NCBI GenBank assembly: GCA_903927685.1 | Contig: CAIYOB010001600.1 | Coordinates: 1-8,836, forward strand | Origin: an uncultured Planctomycetaceae bacterium | GTDB lineage: Bacteria; Planctomycetota; Planctomycetia; Pirellulales; Pirellulaceae | Reading direction: 5' to 3' | Length of the DNA: 8,836 nt | Shown: in pieces, positions 1 to 6,353 of the stretch | Layout: every line of letters starts with the position of its first letter | Position numbering within the stretch: the stretch's first letter is position 1 | Position numbers and translations under genes: made by a program | The notes under the pieces: generated by a model | What the model was told of the DNA's origin: nothing | The model's input: the letters and a program-made list of their open reading frames with translations, nothing else | The model's database searches: none

Positions 1-800
<800 letters not shown>

Positions 801-882
801 ATTTATGCTTAACCAGTCGAGCAACTTGCGTTACCTTCCCGGCTTTTAGCAGACTAACTGATGGCTTGAAACCATCTTACTT

Positions 883-902
883 GCGTCTCGGTCGCGAGAC
901 GC
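883..902 (-). other. Perfect 8-bp hairpin in rRNA leader
   Basis: The arms GCGTCTCG and CGAGACGC are exact complements separated by a 4-nt loop, about 80 nt upstream of the mature 16S 5' end. It lacks a following U-run, so it does not look like an intrinsic terminator. A structural or processing role (RNase III-type stalk, or guiding early folding) is the likely explanation, but this is inferred from position only. Confidence 0.5.
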
Positions 903-914
903 TTCTTGCTAACC

Positions 915-943
915 TGTAAAGCACGTTCTCGAGCTAAACTCGA
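915..943 (-). promoter_or_regulatory. boxB-boxA-like antitermination signal in rRNA leader
   Basis: On the transcribed strand a small hairpin (TCGAG, loop TTTAG, CTCGA; 943 to 929) is followed 5 nt later by TGCTTTACA (923 to 915). That order, hairpin then boxA, and the TGCTxTTxACA-like core resemble rRNA antitermination leaders in E. coli, where boxA is TGCTCTTTAACA. The match to boxA is imperfect and about three bases shorter, so this is a tentative call supported mainly by location. Confidence 0.35.
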
Positions 944-998
944 AAGGTCGCTACCAAATTTTCAAAGATCGAAAGCAGCAAGGTTTCCCTCGATGCGA

Positions 999-1018
999 GA
1001 CGCGTAATCTTACGCGTC
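999..1018. repeat. Perfect palindrome covering the rRNA promoter -10
   Basis: GACGCGTAA, two bases, TTACGCGTC: 9-bp arms that match exactly, centred on the -10 hexamer and reaching the predicted transcription start. A dimeric regulator could bind such a site and compete with RNA polymerase. Alternatively it could form a hairpin at the very 5' end of a transcript starting further upstream. No cognate regulator is visible in the window, so the operator role is inferred. Confidence 0.5.
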
Positions 1019-1034
1019 CGGTTGTCAGTGTCAA
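1007..1034 (-). promoter_or_regulatory. Main rRNA promoter (TTGACA-N16-TAAGAT)
   Basis: On the minus strand a perfect -35 hexamer TTGACA (1034 to 1029) is followed by a 16-nt spacer and the -10 hexamer TAAGAT (1012 to 1007). This predicts a start near 1000, some 200 nt before mature 16S. Immediately upstream lies an A/T tract (AAAAAAATTCTTCT, 1055 to 1042) at the position expected for an UP element contacted by the RNA polymerase alpha subunit. The combination is what one expects of a strong sigma70-type rRNA promoter. The -10 element sits in the centre of a perfect 20-bp palindrome, described separately. Confidence 0.75.
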
Positions 1035-1126
1035 GGCTCCTAGAAGAATTTTTTTCTCGTCGCCTCAGGTCACTCGCACAACCACTGTCGTTTGGACCAA
1101 ACTGTATTCGGCTCAACGACGGGCGT

Positions 1127-1155
1127 ACTTTACTGAATCGCCCGGAGGTCAGCAA
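1127..1155 (-). promoter_or_regulatory. Possible distal rRNA promoter (TTGCTG-N17-TAAAGT)
   Basis: On the minus strand TTGCTG (1155 to 1150) and TAAAGT (1132 to 1127) are separated by exactly 17 nt, about 120 nt upstream of the main rRNA promoter. Tandem P1/P2 promoters are common for rRNA operons. The hexamers match consensus only partly (four of six each), so chance cannot be excluded. Confidence 0.3.
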
Positions 1156-1343
1156 GGGGCTGGGGAAGAGAAATCGAGAATTTCCTGATTCGGACTGCGC
1201 CGGTGGACCGACGCCGCTCGTCGCAACGTCCTCCCCGGCAAGACCTTGGATGCCCTCGCAGAACCTTGCTCCACGAGCATTTCCCGTACTGGAAGTTTTT
1301 CAAATCCTGGGCTAACCTAAGGACCTATCCAAGGAACCCAATC

Positions 1344-1859
1344 ATGAAACAAGCAATTGCCGGTGTCGTCCCTGCCGAATCACGCGAAGCCGTTGTGATG
1401 GTCGTCTGGCCATCCATCGCCTCCTTTGGCTCAGGCCGTTTTCTGGGCCGGCTGTTCAACATCCGCTGGCCCAATCTGTACATCGTCCGCCTGGGGAACC
1501 TGTTCGCCCTGCTGGGCATCCCCTGGGGCCTGGTCCTGTACTTCCTGCGGCTGTTGCCGGGCAGCGGAAGACGCTACACGCTGACCAATCGACGCGTGGC
1601 CATCCAGACTCCAATCACGGGCGTCGATCTGCAAGCCATCGACCTGGACGGATTCGACTCGATCGAGACAGAGGTCTTGCCGGGTCAAGCCTGGTTCAAC
1701 GCCGGTGATCTGAGCTTTCGCCGCGAGGGGCGCGAAGTGTTCCGGCTGGGCGGAGTCCAATGGCCCGAGCCGTTTCGGCAGAATTGCCTCAAATCGCATC
1801 GTGCTTTCGTGAGCGTGCGACAAGCACTGGTGCAGGAACTGCACGCCAAGTCGGCTTGA
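1344..1859 (+). CDS. Small membrane protein with bacterial PH-like domain
   Basis: This is a 171-residue protein. Residues about 43-73 form a long hydrophobic stretch (IVRLGNLFALLGIPWGLVLYFL...) likely to be one membrane segment or a tight hairpin. It is followed by YTLTNRRVAIQ (78-88) and a strand-rich segment (about 95-135) with DLDGFDSIETEVLPGQAWFNAGDLSF, typical of bacterial PH-domain (bPH2/DUF304-like) proteins. The C-terminus (140-165) is an amphipathic helix. The reading frame stays open upstream to 1203, but ATG 1344 is preferred because AAGGA (1331-1335) lies 8 nt upstream and the earlier sequence looks non-coding. The gene diverges from 16S rRNA and converges on cnoX with a 27-nt gap. 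Members of the family are membrane-anchored and mostly of unknown function. The domain assignment is by motif recall and moderately sure. Confidence 0.75.
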   Translation: MKQAIAGVVPAESREAVVMVVWPSIASFGSGRFLGRLFNIRWPNLYIVRLGNLFALLGIPWGLVLYFLRLLPGSGRRYTLTNRRVAIQTPITGVDLQAIDLDGFDSIETEVLPGQAWFNAGDLSFRREGREVFRLGGVQWPEPFRQNCLKSHRAFVSVRQALVQELHAKSA

Positions 1860-1872
1860 GCGACCAGAGCTG

Positions 1873-1886
1873 GCGGCGCGAGCCGC
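1873..1886. terminator. Weak hairpin between convergent genes
   Basis: GCGGC, loop GCGA, GCCGC lies in the 27-nt gap between the convergent PH-domain gene and cnoX, abutting the cnoX stop codon. The stem is only 5 bp and there is no T-run on either strand. If it ends transcription it would do so weakly or with Rho's help. Confidence 0.2.
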
Positions 1887-2747
1887 TCAGTACAGCAGCA
1901 TCGCCAAGCGGCGGCGGTAATCGCTGACCAGTTCGGAGCCGGCTGGCAGGACGCGGAAGATGTCCACCATGACCTGCCGCGCTTGCTCGCCGACCCCTTG
2001 GCGGTCTTGTTCCACGAGTGCCAGGCAGATCTCGAATGCCTGCTCGTACTCGCCGTTGCCTGCCAATGCCTGGGCCAACTGCAGCCGCAACGCCAAGTTG
2101 CCGGGCTCGGCTTCACTGGCTTGCCGCAGCGATCCCAGATCCACGTTTCCCTTGTCCTGCAACTGCAGCGCAGCCTTCAGTTTTTCCGCCTCCGGTTCGA
2201 GGAATCCCCGCGACTCGAGTTGCTCGATGAGCGCGCCCGCTTCTGCGCTTCGCTGTTGCGCCACCAGCAGGCGCGCCAAGCCGATCTGGGCGTTCGCGTC
2301 CGCGGGCTGCTGGGCGAGGAGTTCGCGATAGACCTGCTCCGCCCGCGGCGGGTCCGTTCCCTCCAGACGCTGGGCTTCCACCAGCCGCGAGCCCTGCAGC
2401 AGGCGGTCCAGCCAGGCGCGAAGCTGAGGCTCGGGCAACGCGCCAGCGAAGAAATCGACGACCTGACCGGCGACGACCCCGAACACGGCAGGGATCGATT
2501 GAACTTGAAACTGCAGGGCCGCTTCCTGCAGCTGGTCCGTGTCCGCTTTGACCACGACAAATCGGCCCGCGTACTGGTCCGCAAGCTTCTCCAGCAACGG
2601 CCCCAACGCCCGGCAGGGCGCACACCAGGTGGCCCAAAAGTCGACCACCACAGGCACCTCGAACGAACGCTCCAAGACGTCGCGTTCGAATGTCTCCGCC
2701 GTCGTATCGACCACCCAGGGACAGGTTTTCTTTTCTGCTGTATTCAT
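1887..2747 (-). CDS. cnoX: CnoX/YbbN-type thioredoxin-TPR chaperedoxin
   Basis: This is a 286-residue cytoplasmic protein with no signal peptide. Residues about 10-117 are a thioredoxin fold: VVVDFWATWCAPC (33-45) holds the redox pair Cys42/Cys45, KADTD lies at 67-71, and SIPAV (84-88) supplies the cis-proline Pro86. Residues about 118-286 are helical TPR-like repeats ending in YRRRLAMLLY, the typical YbbN-family ending. The length equals E. coli YbbN (284 aa). The family holds unfolding proteins under oxidative (hypochlorous) stress and hands them to refolding chaperones. E. coli YbbN has lost the first cysteine, whereas this protein keeps the full CxxC, as in Caulobacter CnoX, so it should also be a redox-active oxidoreductase. 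No clear Shine-Dalgarno precedes ATG 2747. The first in-frame ATG is used and the thioredoxin domain starts soon after, so the start is probably right. Confidence 0.9.
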   Translation of the reverse strand: MNTAEKKTCPWVVDTTAETFERDVLERSFEVPVVVDFWATWCAPCRALGPLLEKLADQYAGRFVVVKADTDQLQEAALQFQVQSIPAVFGVVAGQVVDFFAGALPEPQLRAWLDRLLQGSRLVEAQRLEGTDPPRAEQVYRELLAQQPADANAQIGLARLLVAQQRSAEAGALIEQLESRGFLEPEAEKLKAALQLQDKGNVDLGSLRQASEAEPGNLALRLQLAQALAGNGEYEQAFEICLALVEQDRQGVGEQARQVMVDIFRVLPAGSELVSDYRRRLAMLLY

Positions 2748-2794
2748 GGCATTGCAACCGGCATGAAAGGGGGCGCGAAGTCCAGACGGCTTTC

Positions 2795-2823
2795 ACCATA
2801 CAACGCGGCCAGCAGCGCGGCAA
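2795..2823 (-). promoter_or_regulatory. Candidate cnoX promoter (TTGCCG-N17-TATGGT)
   Basis: On the minus strand TTGCCG (2823 to 2818), a 17-nt spacer and TATGGT (2800 to 2795) stand about 48 nt upstream of the cnoX start codon, the right place and direction. Match to sigma70 consensus is four of six for each hexamer. The call rests on sequence only. Confidence 0.4.
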
Positions 2824-2877
2824 CCACGGGCCCCGATTCCGCCGCCCGCGTGACTGCCAACCGAAGCCGTTGTGCGA

Positions 2878-2899
2878 TATGATGAAGCATCCCCCGGAG
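2878..2899 (+). promoter_or_regulatory. Candidate -10 element and RBS for the sulfatase operon
   Basis: TATGAT (2878-2883) is a five-of-six -10 hexamer 23 nt before the sulfatase ATG. GGAG (2896-2899) lies 7 nt before that ATG and is the likely ribosome binding site, which supports the start at 2907. No good -35 hexamer is found 16-18 nt upstream (TGCCAA at 2855-2860), so the promoter may need an activator. The transcript leader would be under 20 nt. Confidence 0.35.
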
Positions 2900-2906
2900 T
2901 CCCCTT

Positions 2907-4913
2907 ATGAACAAAACCCTGTCTGCACTCGCGATCCTGCTGGTCGTTCCTCTCGCCGGCGCGGCCGCGGAGCGTGCTTCCGTTCGCCCCAACGTGATTG
3001 TCTTCCTGGTGGACGACATGGGCTGGATGGACTGCGGCGCGTACGGCTCGAAATACTACCAGACGCCCCACATCGACCGGTTTGCGCAGCGGGCCATGCG
3101 GTTCACGGACGCCTACGCCCAGCCGCTGTGCTCGCCGACCCGAGCCAGCTTGCTGAGCGGCAAGTACTCGGCGCGCCACGGCGTCACCAGCGCTTCGGGC
3201 CATCAGCCGCCCCAACCGCCCGGCTACTCGTTCCTGCCGCAGACGGCGAGCCCCGCCCAAGCGCTGCTTGTTCCGGCCAGCAAGAACTTCCTGGAGCCCG
3301 CGGAGTACACGCTGGCCGAGGCCCTCCGCGACGCCGGCTATCGCACGGCCCACATCGGCAAGTGGCACCTGGGTCTGACCCCGCCGTATTGGCCGGAGCA
3401 GCAGGGGTTCGACGTGGCGTTTCACTGCCATCCCGACCCCGGTCCTCCCGGGAATTATTTTTCGCCCTATGGCGTACAACCGGCCGGCGAACCGCGGGGA
3501 CAGAACCGCGTGGGCACGATCACGGACGGTCCCCCGGGCGAGTACATCGTGGACCGGCTCGCCGACGAGGCGGTCCAGTTTATCGAGGCCAACCGGGACC
3601 GGCCGTTTTTCCTCAATCTTTGGAACTACGGCGTCCACGGCCCGTGGGGGCACAAGGTGAAGTACACCGAAGCCTTTGCGGCCCGGCAGGATCCGCGTGG
3701 CGTGCAAGGCAATCCGATCATGGCCTCGATGCTCCGCAGCGTCGACGAGTGCTTGGGCCGCGTCCTGGAAACCCTGGATCGCCTCGAGCTGACCGAGCAT
3801 ACGATCGTGGTCTTCAACTCGGACAACGGTGGCAATACGCACAGCAACACGGGCGACGACGCCAAGCTGCTGAAACGCAAGCCCGACGATCCGTTCCTGC
3901 TCGATTGGCGGAAATGGGCCGGCGTGCGGCCGCCGACCAACAACGCGCCGCTGCGCGACGGGAAAGGCACCCTGTACGAAGGCGGCACGCGCGTCCCGCT
4001 GATGTGGTCCTGGCCGGGCCGGATCCCGTCCGGCACGACCAGTGACGCGGTCGTCGGCCACATCGACCTGTACCCGACCTTGCTCGACCTGCTCGACCTG
4101 CCGCGGCCCGAGCAACAGCACTGGGACGGCGTGAGCTACGCGGCCGTGCTCCGGCAAACAGGTTCGCTCGGCCGCACGGCGTTCTTCAACTACTTTCCGC
4201 ACGGCGGCAGCCCTGGCCGCGCCGGCGGCGTGTGGGTGCGATCCGGCGACTGGAAACTGATCCGCTGGTTCGGCGTCCCGCCCGGCGACGACAGCCGTTA
4301 CGAACTGTACAACCTGCGCGACGACCTGGGTGAGACGACCAACCTGGCTGCGGCCCAGGCGGCCCGCGTTCGGGAACTCGACGCGCTGCTCGACCGCTTT
4401 CTCGCCGATACCGGAGCCGCGTACCCGCGCCCCAATCCCGCGTACCGGCCCACAGCAGCCAAGGCGACGAAGACGTCCGACGATCCGCTGGAGGGCTGGA
4501 AAGCCCGCCAGTGCGAAGCGGTCGTCCGGGACGGCATCCTGACGCTGACCGGCACGGGCCAGCCGGGTTCGGCGTTCCTGGGGCATGGCATGGGCCAGTT
4601 GAGCGGGCCTGTCACCGTGCGGTTCCGACTGCGAGCCGGCCGCGGCGGCGCGGGCAAGATCGAGTGGCAACCCGGCGGCGCCGGCGACCCGACGGGCGCC
4701 CAGTCCGTGGAATTCGCCGTCTCGGCCGACGATTGGCAAGTCGTCTCCGTCGCGGTGCCGGCGCAGGGCCCGCTGGGCGTGATGCGAATCTACCTGCCCG
4801 CCAGCCGGCAGCCCGCCGAACTGGATTGGATCGAGGCGTGCAGTTCACGCCCGGGCGCCAAGCCGCAGCGGTGGGAATTCGATTCCACAACGTCCCCCGG
4901 TCGTCAACGATGA
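2907..4913 (+). CDS. Exported type I sulfatase (formylglycine-dependent)
   Basis: This is a 668-residue arylsulfatase-A-like hydrolase of sulfate esters. A signal peptide (MNKTLSALAILLVVPLAGAA, 1-20) sends it out of the cytoplasm. The catalytic domain spans about 27-510. Visible active-site parts are the metal ligands Asp36-Asp37 (FLVDDMGW), the CSPTR signature (75-79) with Cys75 to be oxidised to formylglycine, Lys152 and His154 (GKWHLG), His244 (GVHGPW), Asp306-Asn307 (SDNGG) and Lys353 (RDGKG). All are present, so it should be active once matured. Residues about 520-650 form an extra strand-rich, Trp/Gly-rich domain, perhaps carbohydrate-binding. Planctomycetes carry many sulfatases, generally linked to sulfated algal polysaccharides. 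The substrate cannot be told from sequence. No maturase (FGE or anSME) lies in the window. The stop codon overlaps the start of the downstream cysteine desulfurase by 4 bp (ATGA). Confidence 0.93.
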   Translation: MNKTLSALAILLVVPLAGAAAERASVRPNVIVFLVDDMGWMDCGAYGSKYYQTPHIDRFAQRAMRFTDAYAQPLCSPTRASLLSGKYSARHGVTSASGHQPPQPPGYSFLPQTASPAQALLVPASKNFLEPAEYTLAEALRDAGYRTAHIGKWHLGLTPPYWPEQQGFDVAFHCHPDPGPPGNYFSPYGVQPAGEPRGQNRVGTITDGPPGEYIVDRLADEAVQFIEANRDRPFFLNLWNYGVHGPWGHKVKYTEAFAARQDPRGVQGNPIMASMLRSVDECLGRVLETLDRLELTEHTIVVFNSDNGGNTHSNTGDDAKLLKRKPDDPFLLDWRKWAGVRPPTNNAPLRDGKGTLYEGGTRVPLMWSWPGRIPSGTTSDAVVGHIDLYPTLLDLLDLPRPEQQHWDGVSYAAVLRQTGSLGRTAFFNYFPHGGSPGRAGGVWVRSGDWKLIRWFGVPPGDDSRYELYNLRDDLGETTNLAAAQAARVRELDALLDRFLADTGAAYPRPNPAYRPTAAKATKTSDDPLEGWKARQCEAVVRDGILTLTGTGQPGSAFLGHGMGQLSGPVTVRFRLRAGRGGAGKIEWQPGGAGDPTGAQSVEFAVSADDWQVVSVAVPAQGPLGVMRIYLPASRQPAELDWIEACSSRPGAKPQRWEFDSTTSPGRQR

Positions 4914-6067
4914 AACGCATTTACCTGGATAACGCGGCAACCAGCTGGCCCAAGCCGGAGGCGGTGTACGCGATCGTGGACCGCTACCAGCGCGAACTGG
5001 GCGCACCCGCGGGGCGCAGCGCCTATCGCGAAGCCAACGAAGTCGAGCGTCTGGTCGGCGATGCCCGGCGCCGCGTCGCACAACTGTTGCACGCGGACGA
5101 TCCAGCCCGGATCGTGTTCACTTCCAACGGCACCGATTCCCTGAATCTGGCTCTGCATGGTTTGCTGCGGCCGGGCGATCATGTGATCAGTTCCGTCGCC
5201 GAACACAACTCGACGTTGCGTCCCTTGCGTTTCCTGCACGACACGCGCGGCGTGCAGGTCACGCTGGTCGGCTGCGATGCGGCGGGCCGCGTCGACCCGG
5301 ACGAGATCCGCCGGGCCATCCGCCGCGAGACGCGTCTGATCGCTTTGGTTCACGCTTCGAACGTCACCGGCGCCCTGCAGCCCGTGGCGGAGACGGGCCG
5401 AGTGGCTCGCGAACACGGCTTGCTGTACCTGGTCGACGCGGCCCAATCCGTGGGGCATCTGCCGCTCGATGTTGCCGAGTTGCACGCCGATCTGCTGGCC
5501 GCACCGGGACACAAGGGCTTGCTGGGGCCGCTGGGCACGGGGATTCTGTACTTCCGGCCCGGGGTGGAAGAACACCTGGCGCCGACTCGCCAAGGCGGCA
5601 CGGGCACGCACAGCGACAGCGAGGAACAGCCCGCGACGCTGCCGGATCGCTACGAATCGGGCAACCACAACGTGCCGGGAATCCTCGGTTTGGGCGCCGG
5701 CGTGGCGTATCTGCAGCAGCGGGGCTTGGACGAGATCCGCCGCCACGACCAGGAACTGACCGGCCGCCTGATCGCCCGGTTGTCAACGCTGGCAGGTGTC
5801 ACGATCTACGGCCCCCACGACTTGCCGAATCGCGTGGGCGTGGTGAGCATTGCGCTGGCGGGTTACGATCCGCAGGAACTGGCGATCATGCTCGACAGTG
5901 CCTGCCGGATCCAAGTCCGTGCCGGCCTGCACTGCGCCGCGCAGATGCACCGTGCGCTGGGCACCGCCGCCCGCGGAGGCACGGTGCGGTTCAGCCTGGG
6001 GCCGTTCACGACCGCGGAGGAGATCGACGCCGCGGCCGAAGCGCTCGAGCAGGCATGCGGAGGGTGA
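4910..6067 (+). CDS. Cysteine desulfurase family protein (class V aminotransferase, TIGR01977-like)
   Basis: This is a 385-residue cytoplasmic PLP enzyme. The opening IYLDNAATSWPKPEAV (4-19) is the hallmark of the TIGR01977 cysteine-desulfurase branch. PLP-site features are AEHNS with His99, LVDAAQS with Asp176 and Gln179, and GHKGLLGPLGTG with Lys202 as the Schiff-base lysine. GLHCAAQMHRALGT carries Cys342, the presumed persulfide-forming cysteine. The reaction would be L-cysteine to L-alanine with sulfur passed to an acceptor. Physiological partners of this branch are poorly known, and no SufE, IscU or other Fe-S gene is adjacent. The ATG at 4910 is chosen because the protein begins there in homologues and it forms an ATGA overlap with the sulfatase stop. 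No Shine-Dalgarno is seen, which implies translational coupling. The reading frame is also open upstream, inside the sulfatase gene, but that part is a shadow. Confidence 0.92.
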   Translation: MKRIYLDNAATSWPKPEAVYAIVDRYQRELGAPAGRSAYREANEVERLVGDARRRVAQLLHADDPARIVFTSNGTDSLNLALHGLLRPGDHVISSVAEHNSTLRPLRFLHDTRGVQVTLVGCDAAGRVDPDEIRRAIRRETRLIALVHASNVTGALQPVAETGRVAREHGLLYLVDAAQSVGHLPLDVAELHADLLAAPGHKGLLGPLGTGILYFRPGVEEHLAPTRQGGTGTHSDSEEQPATLPDRYESGNHNVPGILGLGAGVAYLQQRGLDEIRRHDQELTGRLIARLSTLAGVTIYGPHDLPNRVGVVSIALAGYDPQELAIMLDSACRIQVRAGLHCAAQMHRALGTAARGGTVRFSLGPFTTAEEIDAAAEALEQACGG

Positions 6068-6083
6068 GGGTCCAAGCCCGAGC

Positions 6084-6178
6084 AACGCTCACGAAATAAC
6101 TCCCTCGCCCCGGTACGCCGGGGAGAGGGTTGGGGTGCGAGGCGAAATCGAAAATGGGGAAGTTGTTTCGTGGGCGTT
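6084..6178. repeat. 95-bp inverted-repeat element (MITE/REP-like) after the desulfurase
   Basis: The ends 6084-6104 and 6158-6178 are inverted repeats matching at 18 of 21 positions. Two of the three mismatches would be G-U pairs in RNA. Nested inside is a strong hairpin at 6102-6129: CCCTC and CCCCGG pair with CCGGGG and GAGGG around a TACG loop, with one mismatch. The element starts 16 nt after the desulfurase stop. Its core (ccctcgcccc...ggggagagggttgggg) resembles dispersed intergenic palindromes common in planctomycete and other GC-rich genomes, by recall. It holds no ORF, so if mobile it would depend on a transposase elsewhere. It may also end transcription of the sulfatase operon, although it has no T-run. 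Confidence 0.6.
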
Positions 6179-6212
6179 CCGAAAGCGATCGGCAGAATGA
6201 ATGCGGCCGACG

Positions 6213-6283
6213 GATCCGAAATCTGAGATCCGAAATCTGAGATCTCAAATCCGAAATCCGATTGGTTTCGGATTCCGGATTCC
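6213..6283. repeat. 14-bp tandem repeat with adjoining hairpin and 7-bp repeat
   Basis: GATCCGAAATCTGA occurs twice in perfect tandem (6213-6226, 6227-6240), then once degenerately (6241-6254). The run passes into a 9-bp perfect inverted repeat, AATCCGAAA (6248-6256) with TTTCGGATT (6266-6274), and ends with GGATTCC twice (6270-6283). The whole tract is built from the short word ATCCGAAA in both orientations. It looks like a slippage-prone or spreading short intergenic repeat. It is more AT-rich than its surroundings. Confidence 0.7.
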
Positions 6284-6301
6284 GCGTTTCGGGCTTAAGA
6301 T
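6273..6301 (+). promoter_or_regulatory. Candidate promoter for the NTF2-like gene (TTCCGG-N17-TAAGAT)
   Basis: TAAGAT (6296-6301) is the same -10 hexamer as in the rRNA promoter and lies 53 nt before the ATG at 6354. At 17-nt spacing the -35 position is TTCCGG (6273-6278), a weak match that falls inside the repeat tract. It is plausible by place and direction only. Confidence 0.3.
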
Positions 6302-6353
6302 TTGTTTCGAGTTCTGGACGTCACCTGCGGTTCATCCGCTCAAGGAGGGTCTC

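Larger units (their letters stand above)
801..1000 (-). other. 16S rRNA leader (transcribed spacer upstream of mature 16S)
   Basis: This is the roughly 200-nt stretch between the mature 16S 5' end and the predicted transcription start near 1000. It holds no convincing ORF. It contains several short inverted repeats: 860-876 (5-bp arms gatgg/ccatc), 883-902 (8-bp arms) and 929-943 (5-bp arms). Such leaders normally form the processing stalk with the trailer beyond the 3' end of 16S and carry antitermination signals. The extent is inferred from the promoter call. The processing sites cannot be placed because the trailer is outside the window. Confidence 0.6.

Noticed and set aside
1160..1343. 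Possible promoter or short gene between the rRNA promoters and the PH-like gene
   Set aside because: I found no good -35/-10 pair (best -10 TAACCT at 1313-1318 without a -35) and no supported ORF other than the upstream-extended frame of the PH-like gene.
1983..2882. 299-codon open frame antisense to cnoX
   Set aside because: It is the shadow of a clear thioredoxin-TPR gene, rich in Arg, Gln and Leu with no domain, and it overlaps the divergent promoter region.
2690..4045. 451-codon open frame overlapping the sulfatase in another frame on the same strand
   Set aside because: The sulfatase frame has the signal peptide and active-site motifs. This frame is Arg/Pro-rich without features.
2793..4739. 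648-codon open frame antisense to the sulfatase
   Set aside because: It is a by-product of GC-rich codon use. Its translation is low-complexity (Arg/Gly/Ala/Val-rich) with no recognisable domain, while the opposite strand encodes a complete sulfatase with all catalytic residues.
4511..4909. N-terminal extension of the desulfurase into the sulfatase gene
   Set aside because: The extension is Arg/Pro/Gly-rich and out of frame with the sulfatase. The family begins at MKRIYLDNAATS, which fits ATG 4910.
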